Shown: in pieces, positions 1 through 15,309 of the stretch
Numbering within the stretch: the first letter of the stretch is position 1
Layout: the number at the start of each line of letters is the position of its first letter
NCBI GenBank assembly: GCA_029207755.1
Contig: JARCOQ010000012.1
Span: forward strand, 18,463,740-18,527,739
DNA length: 64,000 nt
Source: Chamaea fasciata
Lineage: Eukaryota > Chordata > Aves > Passeriformes > Sylviidae
Direction: 5' to 3'
Position numbers and translations under genes: made by a program
The notes under the pieces: generated by a model
What the model saw: the letters and a program-made list of their open reading frames with translations, nothing else
Told to the model about the DNA's origin: nothing
Database searches by the model: none

Positions 1-3000
1 TAGTTGGTATCAGCAGACTTAGCTGAAAACCCAGTACGTAATGGGTATATACAAACTCTGATCATAAAATCTTGGTGTTATATTATCTCAATATTCCTTT
101 GTTTCGCTGTGGTAAATTTACTGTTGCTAAAGGAAGCTGGATGTACATCATAATATTTCCAAAAAGTGTTCAGAAACATATTCAGTCTCAACCTTTCTTA
201 TCTTACATCTCTGCAGTGAGCAAACTCACCCATAGACTTGTGAATTCTGCTTCTCCACAAGAGACTAGGCATCCTAACAATCCTCACATGCAGGAAAAAA
301 AAAATTGTATTAATTTCTTTATCCACAGTTCTCCAGTTTTCAGAATCAACCAACAAAACAAAAATTTCCATCTTACCAAATCTCTCCATAAATCCAACCA
401 CACAATTGCCTCAATTTAGAGATAAAAAAATAACTGCATTGCAGTTTATGATCACAGATTCAGAGATTAAAATGAACTCAATAAATAAACAAGCTGTGGT
501 TTGATGCATACTGCAAACCAGATTCCTCTTCTGCTTAAGGTATTACCAGGGATATTGTCTATCATAAACTGGATAAATGATCAGCAAAGGGGAAGTTATC
601 CATCCTGCAATTTACAGAAGAAACCAGGAACAGAAAAGCACTGCCTTGGCTGACACTGGTTAAGAGCACTGCCAAGATAATAAAGTGAATTAGAGAAACT
701 GGGCTGATGGTATTGGAAATAAATCAGAGGGTTGGGAGGGTAATGGGCAGGAGCACTGAGTCACAAATTCAGTGTGACTACTCAGACAGCAATGCTAAAA
801 CTCAAAATTAAATCCAGGGAACTGAAATTTAAATGCAGAATTAATTTCATTTAGAGATTTACTCACTTTGCTCCTGGTCCCCACTCAGAGCTCAGCCTGC
901 AAGGAGTCCCCAGACAAGGGAACTGCACAGCCTGGCAGGGACCTCCACAGGCACTGCAAAAATCAAGGCTTGTTTTAAGGACATGGGACCTGCAAAACCC
1001 AACTGGGAATTTCCTGGATTCTCCAGGAACAAAAAGGTGAAACAATCCCCTGGCAGCTGAACATCCAGCCTGAGTGCTCAACAGCAGGGCTTTGCCACCC
1101 ACAGGGATTTAACTCTTCCTCAGTCCCTGAATGTGTGACACTTTCTTTGCTGTTGGTTGTTTTAAGGTGTACACAGAGCTTGAGCAAATCGAAAAACCAG
1201 CACAGCAAAAAGTGGGGTGTAACTCAGAGTGTGCCTGGAGGGACAGGAACCTTTCCTGCTGAGAGCAGAGTGTGGAGCTTCCCCAGCACCTTGGCCAGCT
1301 CAGATCCGTGCCTGGATCCGCGTTCAACTTGATCCCCACTGAATTCTGTGCTACTTCAAAGCAGCTCTCACAGATTAAATTATTGCAAAATACCAGACTA
1401 AGTTTCTTTCCTGCATAAAAAATAAATCCTATTTAATTTACCTCTCCTTTACATAATTGGTAACATTTTTCCTCAGCAATTAAATTTGTATTTAAATTAA
1501 TTTCTTCAAACATTAAAAGCTGGACATCCTCTGCAAGCTAGAGATTTTTATTTAAACTATTTGATAGAACTGGGGCAAAGCCAGAAAAAAACACTTTCTC
1601 AACTTTCAAGGCTTCAATTCAAAGGTCTTCAAAGTTATCTTTTTCTTTTTTGTTCTTTTTTTTTTTTTTTTTTGGCATTTATGAAGCATCTTTCAAAAAC
1701 ACAGTTGTATGGACACTTCAAATTCTGGTAATTACACTTCAAGCATTACTACAGCTATGCACAAGTCTAAGCATGGAGCCAAATTGTGCCTTTAGTTTGG
1801 AAAGGACTTTGGTTCTCACCAGCATTGGTCTACAAAGCAGCAATCTCAAGTGACCTCATTTCCGTGGTGAATTTCCATCTTATTTGGTGGGATTTTACAC
1901 CTATTGCAGAGTGCCCCATTAGATAAAGTTATTCTCTTCAAGTAAATATCTCCATAATTCACAGATTATGTCAGAGCACAAAGAATAGTTCAGTCAATTG
2001 GGAAATACAGCAAGCCATCATCACTAAAGGTGATCCATATCCTAAATGCAAAAAAATTGAATGCTTTTATTCAGCCCCAGTGTTAATAAAAAACTGTCAG
2101 TCAAAATGGGGGTCGCAACAATTATGAAAAAATAAAACATGCTTTAAAATATTTATTGCAGCATTTGTTGACATATAGCTACTCAGTGGAATAATAACTG
2201 CAAGAGCAGGAACCTGCTATCATGGCTGGAAATTTAATCATTTAAATACTGTGAACTTCATAACTTATTGATGGTGTAGAACATCTCCATAGCGCACAGG
2301 ACACAGAGCCTCCCAGTGGCTCCTGAATGTCGGGAGCAAAACCAGCTAGGATAGAAAACAACAACATTCCCCAACTGATCCTGAGCAAAAATGTCCTTTT
2401 GGGGAGCTTTGTTCCCCCCCAGTGCTCCAGTGCAGTGGCCAGAAGGGGACCCTGTGCTCATGGGTCTCCCAAACACATGGGATTCTCATGAGATTCTTGT
2501 TTAAATCATTGACCAGGCAACCTGAAGGTCTGGAGAGAGAAGAGAAATTTATCTTTTTGGCTTCTAGGCACAGCCCATCAGAGCAGCAGATCAGAACAGC
2601 GAGTTTCAAGGAGGTTACCAGGAACACTAAAGGGTTTAGGAAAAATGGAGGGAAATTCAGAGATTCGGCTTTTTTCTTTCTAATGTAGAAAAGAGAACAG
2701 GAGAGGACAGAAAATGAATTGTCTTAATGTAAAACACTTACTAAGAGGGAGCTTGATGAATGATTTTCTGTGTCTGCTGGGGAGACGACAAGACAAAATT
2801 GGCCTAATTTTCAGTGAATGGGGCTTAGATTGGGATAAATTCTATACATCAAAAGGCAATTATAACAGAACAGGCAGCTAACAGAGGTTATGCAAACCCT
2901 GTCGCTCTTTACAGGCACAGGTTAGGCAAGACATTTGTCAGGCAGAGCACAGGTATAACCTCCTCTTCTCAAGAGCTGCTGTTCCTAAACGTTTTAAGCC

Positions 3001-4999
3001 TAGAAAAGCTGTATACACACTAGATTTCAGCTTGCCTGAAGGCCTGCCACGTGATCCTTCATAAAGTGTGATGGGATAAAGACACTCTCAGAGGGGTGAC
3101 CTCATGGACCAGCTCCCTGGGCTTTGCAGGCCTTTTTATGCAATCCTCATGAACGGGGGGGTGGGGGAAATAAAAATAGTGGCAGTCAGAGGGGGTTGTG
3201 CCTGGACCCCTGGGCAGAGCACAGCCTCCCGCAGCTCTGGCACTCTGGGACAGTGACTGTGGATGGGCTCCAGGCTCTCCCTCTTCACGCCTCCAGGAGA
3301 GGGGAGGGAATGTGTAAGACAGGAACCTGTGCTTTATTCGGGTCGTGCAAAGCCTCAGGTCCTCCGATCATCTTACTAATACACCCCTAACCACTCTTAA
3401 ATGTGCAGCTGCTTTCCTGACCCTGAATTTCCCTCCATTCCCTTCGAAACAGGCAGGAGCTCCTCTCAGTGACAGCCAACATTGGCTGCACGTCTCCTCC
3501 TGTCCTGCTCAGGCACATTAGGATAAGGTGCTTAGCTCTGCTGGGAGGAAGAAACGCCGTGGAAAAAGGAATCAGCAGGATTTCCTCCCTGCTAATGATG
3601 AGTGGATGAGCATCTAATCGTTCTAAGTCAATTTAAACAGCCTGGTTGTTCTTCAAAAGCTTAACTCCTAATATTCCTTCTTAACTGAAGACCACAGAAA
3701 GAATATTACTGTCACACCTCCTGGGTGTCCCAATGTCAGACTGCACAGGGCCACTGATGAGTCACAGCACAACAGGAATTTCTTCGTTTGCCTGCAACTG
3801 GTGGAATTTTAAAAATACCTACAGGAACTGGATTAAGTGCATGTGAAATGTGGTGCTAAACAACTCCTCTAACAATGTGCAGGAGCCTCAGAGGGACCCA
3901 TGTCAGTCCAAACTGAAAGGAAAGGAGCAGTTTAATTTCCTCGGCATCCACAGATTTAAAAAACAAAATAAAATAAAACAAACAAAAAACCTGAACACCA
4001 CAACCTAGAGCTTCCATCCAGCTAGGAATTCAAAGTTAAATGGACAAGCAACAGTTCATCTTGATATTCAAGGGTAGATATAAAAAAAACCCATTTAAGT
4101 AGCAGCTCTGTGGGTAGTGACATACAGGGGAATGCAAAGTGATGTCATGCAGTGATAGTAAAATTTTTCAAAGTCATATTTTTTAATTTAGTTGCTACGC
4201 TCTAGATATGCTGCTAAAACTGCATAAAAAGGGATTGCAGTTTTTCATTCATGGACAAAAATGATTAAAATTTACTTTTCTCATTATCCATTGTCTGAAG
4301 AAGGCCATGCTTATGATGCACAGATAAGAAAGCTCATTTAGAACTATTTGTAAGAACTGGGATTTGCACTTGTGTGTTTGGTAATAATTATATCCACATA
4401 CTTACCCTGCCACACATAATCTATCATCTGATTATTACTGTCCACCCACTGAATGTTAGGGATGCCAAATGCCTCTCATTACCAGGGACACTGGGGCTGG
4501 GAGGTACTGTAAAAGCAGGAGACAGCACTATCATAAACAGTACCAACAATAGGAGGTTATTGCCTAGGTCTTGCTCCCAACCCTGGTAGCTCTTATGAAT
4601 TGCTTTCATTAAGTATCTCAGAAGCCTGAGGTTATTTAGAAATTTGTAACTGTCAGATTAGGCTTTGTGACAGAGCAGCCTTGGTGCATCCACCCAGTGA
4701 GCAGGGCAGGGAGGGGACACGTGTCAGGCACCCCCTGATGGGTGCAGAGCAGTGAGACACCAACACTGTGCTCTCCTTCTCCAAGAGGAGCCTTCCAGAC
4801 CAGCCCCAGCCCATGACCTCCTGCACAGCTCTCACTGATGTGCAGGAAGCAGGAAAACTTCGTACAAACCACCCACACTGTGATTACTCAGGAAGGAATG
4901 GGGTTTAACCCAGGAGAGAACAACTGCTATGCCCAGAGGCAGCTAAAACATGCATCAAGGAACAGCAAAGCAGAGATTCTGTTTCCTCAGCTCTGAGCA
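1..4999. other. Non-coding stretch, no gene recognised
   Basis: AT-rich single-copy-looking sequence with many stops in every frame. A T-run lies at about 1655-1673, and a short G-rich run (seven Gs, T, five Gs) at about 3155-3167. A moderately GC-rich block at 860-1340 has short overlapping frames on both strands, but no splice signals or recognisable protein pattern. A splice-donor-like string on the minus strand near 4400 follows a short open frame with a poor acceptor, and I did not accept it as an exon. Confidence 0.6.
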
Positions 5000-5720
5000 A
5001 GGCTCTTTGTGTCAGTAACTGCTGGTCTCTGCCTCCACTCACTGTGCCATGGAGTTTGGCCACCAGTGCCTCAACAATGGCTGAGGCTTTTAGCCCAAAT
5101 GGAGACTCTAAGCCCAGCTCTTCTGACAGTGAACAACTCAGGCCCATGCCAAGACCTCCTGGAGCTGCAGCTGACCACCCCACCAGGGAGCTGTCACAAA
5201 TACCCTGGGTTGCACATCAGTCAGTTTGGAACAAGGCTTCCAAGCTGTACCGTTGCATCAGCCCTCTTGTTTGAGGGTAGAAATGAGCCAAGGCACAGAG
5301 TTCTTGCTCACCACAGCGTGAAAAGGGTCCTGGTCTATTCCTCTTTACAGCTCAGCCATCCTGACTCCAACTATTCACTGATTCGTGCTGCAGCAAGCTC
5401 CTACTGGAGGTTTCCCTTGCAGACTCTGACTGCAGGCTCTTACCCAGCTAGACTGGGGCTACAGTTCCAACAACAGACTCCGACTGCAGACCCAGACTGA
5501 CCTCACAGCAATGATTCTCCCTCCCCAAGATCCTTCTCCCTCAAAGTTCCTCCCAGCTCACCCCCTCCCTTTTATCACACTTGTCTCTACTGGATTCAGC
5601 TGTGACTCACTGGGGCAAGCTGCGACTCATTACTGTACTGGGTAATTAACACAGCTGTTACGTATCAGGGCCCAGGTCAGCTGTATTCCCTCCTCCTACA
5701 CTGCACCACCATTACCAGGT
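5000..5720 (-). mobile_element. Possible degraded LTR-like block
   Basis: This block differs from its surroundings: it is pyrimidine/purine biased and contains a 163-codon open frame (5009-5500, plus) with no recognisable protein. Read on the minus strand it resembles a retroviral U3: TGAGTCA-type AP-1 motifs lie about 60 bp upstream of a GATAAAAGG TATA-like string (near 5570), followed by a G-rich leader. I could not find TG...CA ends, a polyadenylation signal at the right distance, or a target duplication. It could equally be old unique sequence. Confidence 0.25.
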
Positions 5721-8700
5721 TTCTAAATGCTCTTCATTTATAGGATAAAGCAGAAGAAGTAGAAATGGATCAGAAACCAAGTAGAAAACACAAACTAGGG
5801 TCATACTGAGTTCTGGTGGTCAGCACTTCTTTTCCCTTGCTTTCTCAGACTGCTTCCTCATCTTGGACAGTCCCTGTGGCTTCTCTCCAGGGCTCTGGTT
5901 TGCAGCCTCCCTCCATCTGCCTTGTAAATTCTCACAATCTGACCCAACAGACAATCCCTGATCCCAAATTCTTCCCCTGATGCTCAGCACTCAGTCCTTG
6001 TTAAGCCAAGGTGTGACCTTTCCTACTGAAGTACTCCTAAGGAAACCGGCCTTTACCACATCTGAGTATTTGAGGTGCCAGCCCAGGATGGGGGTGAAAA
6101 AATATCAGGATAAGAGAAAGCAATAATATTGCATATTCAAAACAGAGTGCACAGACTGACAGAGATGCACTAAAATTGCCTCAGTATCAAACAGCGTCCA
6201 TGAGCCGAGCATTTCCTAAAACATTGCAAGCATCCTCTTTTAAAAAAATGAATTATGAACAGGAGAATCAACAAATACACTGAGAAGAGTTCTTCAGAAT
6301 GTTTTTCTTGTAAGCCAAGTAAGTCTGTTATATCTAGCACTGCCATAACAAATAGCACACACAGATGAATAACTGCTGTCCTTATGCAAGTGGTATTTTC
6401 TACATCTGCAACCACACAGCCAGAACACACACACTCCCAGAGGATGGCCCTTACTTCAGCACCCCCTGGGCTCTCCTCTAGAGAGATTCTAGAAAAAAGA
6501 AGATGCAGCCCAGACAATACAGGCAGTGAAGGAAGATGACAGCCCTTTCTCACCTGATTTCACTAAATTACAATTAGGATTAACTATGCCATTTAAGCCA
6601 CTTTTGAGTTCAGCAGGTGTCAAGAGATGCCAACACCTTCTGAGCAGCAGAGGAAGGGCAAATGCTTGGAACAGAACTGCTGCCAAGGGAGTTGGATTAG
6701 GAGCTATCTGCATGTTTCTATGTCATTTATTAAAGCTCCATTTTGTAGCTATTTTAAACATACCCACAAGTGCCAATCTGGGGAAACAACTGAAGTCGTA
6801 GGAATCTTACATTCTATTTGCTTCTAAAGATCTAGAAAAATCCAGGGGATGGGGGAAATCCCTGCCAATCTTTTCCTTCCCTAGGTCGCTCTGTCTTCAT
6901 GCCTTGAACATCTGAATCAGTATTTCCCTGATTCAGAAATCTGGTTTTGGATTAATCTTTCTTAACTTTATCTGGGTTGCTTCTTAGTAAAATCACTATT
7001 TCACCTACAATCTACCAAATCCAGTGGAATAATTTCTCTTTCGTCTGTCGCAGTGGTGTTCCGTTGCTTTTGTCAAGGATTGAGGTTGTGGTTCAGCATT
7101 TAACTCACTCCTGGAGAATTCTTTGCTGTCATCTTCAGTGACAAGTGGGTGCAGTTTTCATAATCACAACTAAAAACTGTAGCTCAGAAAATAGATGTGT
7201 GACTTCAAACCTTCACAAGGAACATCTTGACATTTAAATCCAATTACCCTTTCTCCTTCCTGATGAAAATATGATACCAACTAGAGGAAAATTCTCCTAC
7301 ACAAATAATCAAATTCTCCAGCTCCTATAAACTTTCTGGCACCACCTCTGATATTACACATTGCATTCTTTATCAGTCATTTTACAAAATAAAGGGTTAG
7401 AAAGTGTGTAGAAATTGATAGGTGATGCCAGCAAGCCTATAAAAAAATTATTTGGAAAGTCTTTGTAGAATGATGATCTTCTCCCCAGTTGAAATCATTA
7501 ATTGCAAAATTGGAATGAACTCCAAGTTAAGACAGACTACTGCTCTTTGTAATAAATTAAACTGTCAATCACTCAAAGCACCTTTAATAACACACTGGTT
7601 CCCTGAGCTCTTAAATTACAGGCTGAATTTCATTTATCAGTCTGCTCTATGTGAAAAAGGATTAATTAAACTCATTCCAGTATTACAGTAAGGTTCTATA
7701 TCTCTTAGTACTACAGAATAATTGACTGCAAATGAATTGAGAAGTGAGTAAGTAATTGTAGTTATTATTCTGATGTAAATATTAGTTCTCTTTTGACATT
7801 TCAAAAGATTTAGTAGAGGCAATTTAGTGATAAGACAGATCATTACCATGGCTAGGAAGAAGAGGTAGCATGGAGAAAGTGAAATTACAATCATTATTTT
7901 AGATACCTAAAAATACTCCTATTATTTGCTTGTTCATGTAGTTATGTACCTTAAAGTACATTTTCATTAGCTGTTGCTCCTGATTTATTGTATTAAGTAC
8001 ACTGCAGTAAAGGCAATGCATTATACCCTGGTGCTTTGGAAAGAATTCAGATGTAATATGAGTTCTGACAGAGGAATGAGTGAGAAGTTTGTCTCAGAGA
8101 CACTCATGACACTGCCAGTGCTATAAAATTCAAATCAACGGATTGTCATTGTGAATGACTGATTTTTATGAAAAAATTATACCAACAGGCACATGGAACA
8201 GCAAGAAATCACCTTTTAATTGGTCAGTCAGACTAGCTCAGACAAGAAACTGCAGCATCTCCAGAATGAATAAAAGATTTCCTGATCAGAATTGTGGGAA
8301 ACAGGAGATAACTGAAGCCATTTTCTAAATATAGCATCTCCTGACGTCTATCTAGAGATCAGGTCCACACACAGAAAACCAGAAGCCCAAAATTTAGCTT
8401 CTAAGTCTGCATTTTCATTTTGGGGGCAGCTAGACTGATTCCAGCAATTCTTTGACCCCAATTCTTTGATTGGGTTTTTTTACAACATTCTTGTAAAGCA
8501 AAACCTGGGAGAAAAAAAAAAAAAAAACAAACCTGAAGCCTCTGAATCTGTTTTTTTTCCCCCCAGGTTTTGCTTCTTTTCTCTTTTTACTCCTTACCTT
8601 CTCTGCAGTTTTGATTCTCAACCTCTCAATAGAAGATCACAAGAAAACTTCAAAGCAGTTTCAGCAGCCCAGCCTCCTGAGCAGGGAATGAATGGAGCAT

Positions 8701-11700
8701 TTCATTCCCCAGCATGACCTGAGACCTGGCTGTTCTCATTGAACTGTCAGCACAACTCCCGCACATTCCACTTATTGCCATGAAGCCACAGTTCAGACAG
8801 ACTTTGCTTGTCATTGTTTATTTTCTGCTCCTCCTTTTTTTTTTTTCAGGCTAAAACAGGCTGTTTACCTCACAGAACTTTAAATAAATATTTCTTCCTC
8901 AAGTGCACAACACACAAACCTGCCAAGGGATGCAGATGGTATCTAATTTCTCTGAGAATGTATCTGTTCTTTAGAGATATCCTTTTTCTTTCCTTTTTCC
9001 TTCCTTTAGTCGAAGGAAACTCTTCAGCAGCTTGGATGAATGTTTAATTTTACACATCTTTGAAAGCAGAGTATCATAACCCAGATATTTAGAATGTATT
9101 TAGGCTTTTTTGTGGGTTGTGTATAATAGGAACAGCTGGATAAATGCAAGTTTGTTTTAAATTATCATAAGGATACCTGAGGGTAAGTGGAACCAGAAAA
9201 CCATTTAAATCAGTTAATTTATGGAGTCAATTAGCACACTGAGACTGTGCAAAAGGAGGACCCTGTGTAATCATTGGTAAAGGAACTTCAACAAGAACAT
9301 TCTTCATCACTGAAATGTAAATGTAAATGTAAACACAATGTTTATCAATAGCTCGAAATAGGCAAGGCATTATTGAAAATAAATATCTGAACAACAATTA
9401 ATATATTGACGTGGATAATTAATACTTTCCAGTCACACTTTGAAGACCATCAATGCCAGAGATTTTTGGGTTTCCTCCTTACAGATCTGTTATGAAGTAC
9501 TGCATTTTATAGATAAAAAAGACATTCTGCAACTAGATAATTAAGTTTGCTCATAAATTGTTGTGCATTAAGGTAGCAAATCAATGTGGCCACTGAAGCA
9601 AAGTGATTCTTTCAATTAAAAACAAATGTGTCTGCAATTTGGGGTTTGCCACTATCCTCCCTGCCTGACTTGTCACCAATTCTTTGTTTCAAACAGGCTC
9701 TCGGATATAGCAGTCATCAGACAATTTAAAAGCCTGGCTGAGGAAAATTAAAATAACTCTATTTTCATTACTTAGTTTCCCCAAAATATGGAAGTAGGCA
9801 AAAAGAGAATTAAAAATAGATTACAAGAAGAAGGGATCAGGTTGTTGATAAAACTGCTGTAAGACAAATAAGCCATAACATTTAGGAGTGATTGTTTACA
9901 CCCCATGGAAAGCTCAATACATTAAGTAAACCTTTCAAAAGGTCATCTAAAACCCTGTAAAAATCCTCTCATTTGGCAAAGATAAGTATCTACTTGAAAG
10001 TACAAACTAGAGGATCACATTAACTTCACAAACCTGTTAATAAGACCATGACTTTTATAGAAATCTGTAGCACTCTCTTGGAAATTGGGCATATTTCTTG
10101 TGAAGAACAAGGGGGCAGGGAAAAAGTGAATGCATGGCAATACCAGAGAAAAATGTAGCAAAGAAGGGCTGAAAAATAACATGAGTCAAATGAAGTTACA
10201 CTCATCATGCAGAAAAACAGATCAGTGGAAGGGCAACACCTCAGATAAACAAGACATCACTCCACCAAAACCTCCAGGAAAGATGGGGAAGGAGATTGTC
10301 AAATTCGTTTAATTTCTAGGTGCCAAAATTTGTCAGATAAAATAAAAGTGAACTTCAGTATTTTGCCTGAACCTTTCCAGGCAGATAGTGCAGTAGGAAA
10401 TAAGGGTCAAACTCTATGATCTATTTGCCTTGCAACATTCACCTGTTTTGCAAAGGGAAGATTTCTGCATCCCAAGCTCTGCAAAACTCCCAGCCTTTGC
10501 GTCTGCATTTTCCCAACACTTTAATTGATAATATGCAGCTGCACGAAGTCATAATGCCCACTGTAGAAACCATTCAAAATAAAAATCACAGCCTTTAGCC
10601 AAATCCTGAGATTTGTTTTTTATTGAAACCATTCAATCCAATAAGAACTGGCATACTTCATAGAATATGTAGGATTTAAGACCCAGGTTTCTCAAACATC
10701 TGAGCAATATTGGATAACAAATGGAATTAGGGCATTAAAATGGTAAAACAAGATTAGAATACAGTTGCCTGGGAGGGCTGTTGCAGAAGCAGGGCACAGG
10801 ACTGTCAGATTCTCCACCTGGCTAAGCGTAGCTGTAAATTGGTGGTTTCAGGTAAAACCTGTATCTTTATGTCTCAGCCTTCCAACTGTGAAGCTTGAGG
10901 AGAATCCTCCCCTTTAAGACAGGAAGATTTCTGAAACAGCGATGTGTAATTCCAGAGTGTGTTTGCATCTTCCCAGGGCTCCCTGCATCGTTAGCACCAG
11001 CTGGACAGGCACGAGCAGACACACAAAATGTGGATTTCATTTGAAAACTGCAGCTGAGGAAATGCTTTGAGGTGCTCCCAGTGTAGTGAAATATTCAGCA
11101 TGAAATGATGATGAAATACGTGGGTGAGGTTCTTGCTGACCCAGAAAGGCTCAGGCATTTATTCAAAGGGAGCAGGTATAAGAGCATTCTGGTTTTGTAA
11201 ATAAGTTACCATAAAATTAAAGCAATATTTGCATCCAGTGCTGATTCCAATTGAATCAATAGAAAAACACTCATTAACTTTAATAGAATTAATATCCAGC
11301 CAATTTGATTAAAACCCTATGGACATCTACAATTTGGTTATGTGTAACACAGTAATAGTATTGATGCTTAAATTATCCATAAAGTTCAAACTGTGAACTA
11401 TCCCAAACTTCCATTTTAATGAGTTTGAATTTTAGCCTAACGGGTAGCAACAACTGGAATCTGTGTCTGTGCACTCCTGCTCCTTTTTTGTCTGAAGGTG
11501 TGAGTGCATCTCTGGCAGGAGTCCCTCCCCTCTGTGTGTGTGTGTGCAAGGCCCTGGCTGGCCCAAGGGCTCCTTTTGCCCACTGCTGCACACACAGATC
11601 AATTCCCAACTCCAGATTAACAGAGAGGGCACAGCCCAGACTGCACAGAGCATTTCACTCCAGCATTGCATTAATGGCATAGTTAAGGCTGATCACATTG

Positions 11701-14700
11701 TTTAAATGTTTCATTGCATAAAGGATTCAGGAGGATCTTTAGACTGCAGTCAAAAGCAGAGGTTTAACGATGCCTGGCAGGCTTCTCTCTTTTGTAGTTA
11801 CATTTTGTGATCTTCATTCTAGTGACACCTCGTTACCCAAACAGGCAGGACTGCCTACTGTAAATTTCACCCAGCTCATGGTTATGGGGATTTTTCATCC
11901 AGTTGCTGTGTACAGGAGAGGGGAGAGATCTTTTGTATTCCAGCTCTCAGTTCTTTCTCTCATCTCCCTTCTTGTGCCACAGTTGACTGACACACTCTTG
12001 ACTCTGTCCCCAAAGCGACCCATCACACCCTTCTCATTTAATGTTATACCCTTCTCCTACTGTCTCTAATAACACACCAATATTATAAACTGCTTCTTTC
12101 AAACCAAAAAGAAAGCACCCTTTTTCCTCCAGCCTTCAAAAAACTGTGAGTCAAACACATTTCCAGGACAATGACTCATTTAGATTCTGCCTTCAAAGTT
12201 CAATTTTGTATGTGCCTTTTAAAAATTGAGTGGCAGGATCCTGCCAGGAAGTAAAGGGCATCATTTCCTAGGGTTCAGGAAGGCCAATCCCCCTTCACAG
12301 AAATCTTTTTGTTATTCCCTAGCACAGATCTGAACTGTTCAAGGCAGGATTTCAATGTGTTTCTGGCTCAGAGTGCACCGTTGGCTTTCAGGAAATGTCC
12401 AGGCAGAGGCATCTAATCCCAAATCCACTGTCCACGCGGTCACAGGCACTGTGGAAACCATTCCCAGCACAGAGCAGTCTGCCTGCTTGTGTGCTGAATC
12501 TACTGCTCTGGAAACCCAGAAACCCAGGCTGAGTCCATTCAAATCACGTTCCTTTTTTCATTTTACTTCTCTAAAGTTTCCTAACATTTTAATGTAGCTT
12601 TGTGTTCCAGGGAACATCAACACCTGACATTGTGTCAAGCAGGTGGTAAACACACAAACCCTGCATGTGAACTGTTTGCTATTCCACCAATAAAAGGAAT
12701 ATTAATGAGTGCTCTCTTCTATTCTCCTATATATCCTTGAATATTTCTTCCAGTCCCAAATGTGCAACAGTCCAGATATTGAACTAATATTCTTTAATTA
12801 TGGTCCTGTTGCTGGATACTACATCAAATTATGAGCATATTAAAATCCTGCTGTTCTGCCTACTGTGACACACGAAACCAAGTTTATTTTCGCAGGACTT
12901 CAAGCATCATGATGGTCCCAAGTCATTCACAAACACAAAAGATGCCTTGATTGAATTGCTTTCTAGTTATTCTTAGAAAAAAATTTTAAATTATAATGAC
13001 GCATGCCTAATTGCCATGAAAATAACTTCTTTCAACTACTTCCAGAGGAAAACATGTAAAGTTTTAGTCTGTGCTCAAGGATCGACTTGAAAGCTGAAAA
13101 TAAATTAACACAAAATGAATCTTAAAATTGTATTTCACAATCATGCTTAAAAGATCTGGAATTCTACTACTGATGAAAATGGGCTGCAAAACTTGTTAGC
13201 AGATAGAATTAAAAATTCTAATTAGAATGGAACATCACATTAGTTGAGTAATTTCCATCTCCAAGTGGTCTCTAGGAAGTGTTATTTTAAGAAGCTGTAC
13301 CCAGCCCTCAGGCCCTCTGGAGCTGCAGCTCTGAGCGCCTGCAAGGTCGGCACACAATTCAAATGTCACCTGCTGTCTCCAGCTCCACACTGACATCATA
13401 AACCTGATTTGTTTTAGCTGAAACCACGTTTGCTGAGAAGTAACTGGAAAAATGGGTATCAAAAGCAGTACAAACCCCAGCTATACACCTAATTATTTAT
13501 AGGTATGAACAAATCTGTTAGCAAGACACCTAAATCTCCTTTCCTCCCTCCTCACAATATATGGCCCACATGAGGCAGATATGCAGCAACTGTTCACACA
13601 AAATCATACCCTACACACCCACTGGCATTTTTTAAAATTCAAAAGCTAAATCCTGCTCCTTGGAAACCAAGATGTCATCGAGTTTAGTTTGCCCATCATT
13701 ATTGGCCGAGTATTTCCTCCTCCCAGCAGGGGAGATACACCCAGTGAGTTCTGAGGGCTCTGCAGACTGAAGAGAGAAGCCTGTGCAGTTACTTTGCAGG
13801 TCTGGAGAGATGAAGGCATGTTTCACCGTGTTGTTACAGCACTTCTGAAAATTTAATTTAACATTTTGACTGCTAATACACATATGTGAAATCTGATCAT
13901 CCAGATGGCAGAAAAACTTCTTAATATACAGGGTCACAATGGGGGGGGGCTGGGATTTGGGGGTTTTTTGACTCCAAATGAAAAGGAAACACAACATCCT
14001 TTCATGGGTTTAACATTAATTAAATATACATAAATCTCTGTGCTGACTGCAGTATGCTGCATGGTCATTTCTTTTCAGCATGTAACTCTCTAATTTCCTT
14101 TGAGTCCATTTGGAAGTCTATTACATTAAGGGAGTGAAATGCATCACTTCGGTAATTATTCTGTTTGCACTCACACTAAACCACACAGCCTTAACCATAA
14201 GATGAATAAAGATTATTTCCTAGGTTAATAAGGGTTACATTCATGACAAAAAACTCGTGCAGAGCGACACAAAACAGCTTCAGATCGATTCTGTGCATGT
14301 CTGCTGCTGTAATTCAGGAACTGCACTGCCGGCACCAGAGTAACCCTGATCAATGCTGCATGCAACCTTCACCTATGCCTGCCTTACTCAAGTTTGTGTC
14401 ATTCTCTGCTGGGTTTGACGCAGCCCAAGATGAAAAATTGCGTCCTGAGACTTACTTGGATTTTTAATGAACGTCCTCAAGAAGGATTGTGCTCTTCTAC
14501 ACAACATAGGTTTTAAACTGTGAGAGCAATACAAAGTGAAGGGACTAATCTCTGTTTTAACTAATCATGTTTTCTTTAAGGGACATTAAGGATTTAGCTG
14601 TACAGGACATTAAAAGACCACCAGATATCTTTCTCCAGGACCTCTCTGTTTCGTGATTTCTTTGTAGTTAATTACTGGGGAGATTGTCTGTCCTCTCCAG

Positions 14701-15309
14701 GCTGATGTGAAAAACTGCAGAAGGTGCTGAAAGGCTGTCAGCAATCATCTGAATCCTCATAAATGCCTGCAGTGGTAATTAGCCAAGTTGAAGCGATTTC
14801 CAATTCAAGGCATTGAAGTTGAAAGCACTATTAGAGTTTACAGGAGTTTTTGTGTGACTGGGACTCTGGTAAAGGGATAAAAACAATTATGACTTTGCCT
14901 ATTTTTTTTCCATGAATTTGTAGGAATTATCCATAGTTCTCTCACAAAAATCTTCCTAAATAAGTATTTTAAAATATCAACATTTCCATTTCCTTATGCT
15001 ATTTCTAAAAGTCACTCTCTGAATTACTAGGAGGAGAAACTAGACAATCCAAAATTGAAGGATGCTAACTGTGCTAGAGAGACACTCACATTGCAAAGTT
15101 CAGACCCACACGCTGAACTTCCCAAAGCTGGTAGGAAAGCAAAGAGCTGCAGGAAGCTCCAGGGGCTCCATCAGAGAAGGGAGACTCACTGAGGGTCCCT
15201 GTCCAGGTGCCCTGGTCTGAGCTCTGGACAAGCCCCGCTGCAGCTGCAGCTGCTGTGTGCCTGGGGCTGCAGAGAAACCGCCAGGCTGCTCTGCTCAAAT
15301 CTGCAACTC
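5721..15309. other. Non-coding stretch, no gene recognised
   Basis: AT-rich sequence without a supportable gene. It holds an A-run near 8512-8526, a pyrimidine tract at 8820-8849 ending in CAG that precedes about 90 open bases but lacks a good donor, three copies of an AAATGT unit near 9317-9335, and a short TG repeat near 11540. A segment at 14240-14470 is somewhat richer in CpG than its neighbours and could be a conserved non-coding element, which only a cross-species alignment could show. Confidence 0.6.

Noticed and set aside
4404..4447. Short open segment on the minus strand ending at a strong GTAAGT donor
   Set aside because: Upstream acceptor lacks a pyrimidine tract. Too short to support.
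8850..8939. Open 90-bp segment after a strong pyrimidine tract and CAG
   Set aside because: The donor-side string (GTATCT) is weak, and the residues show no family pattern.
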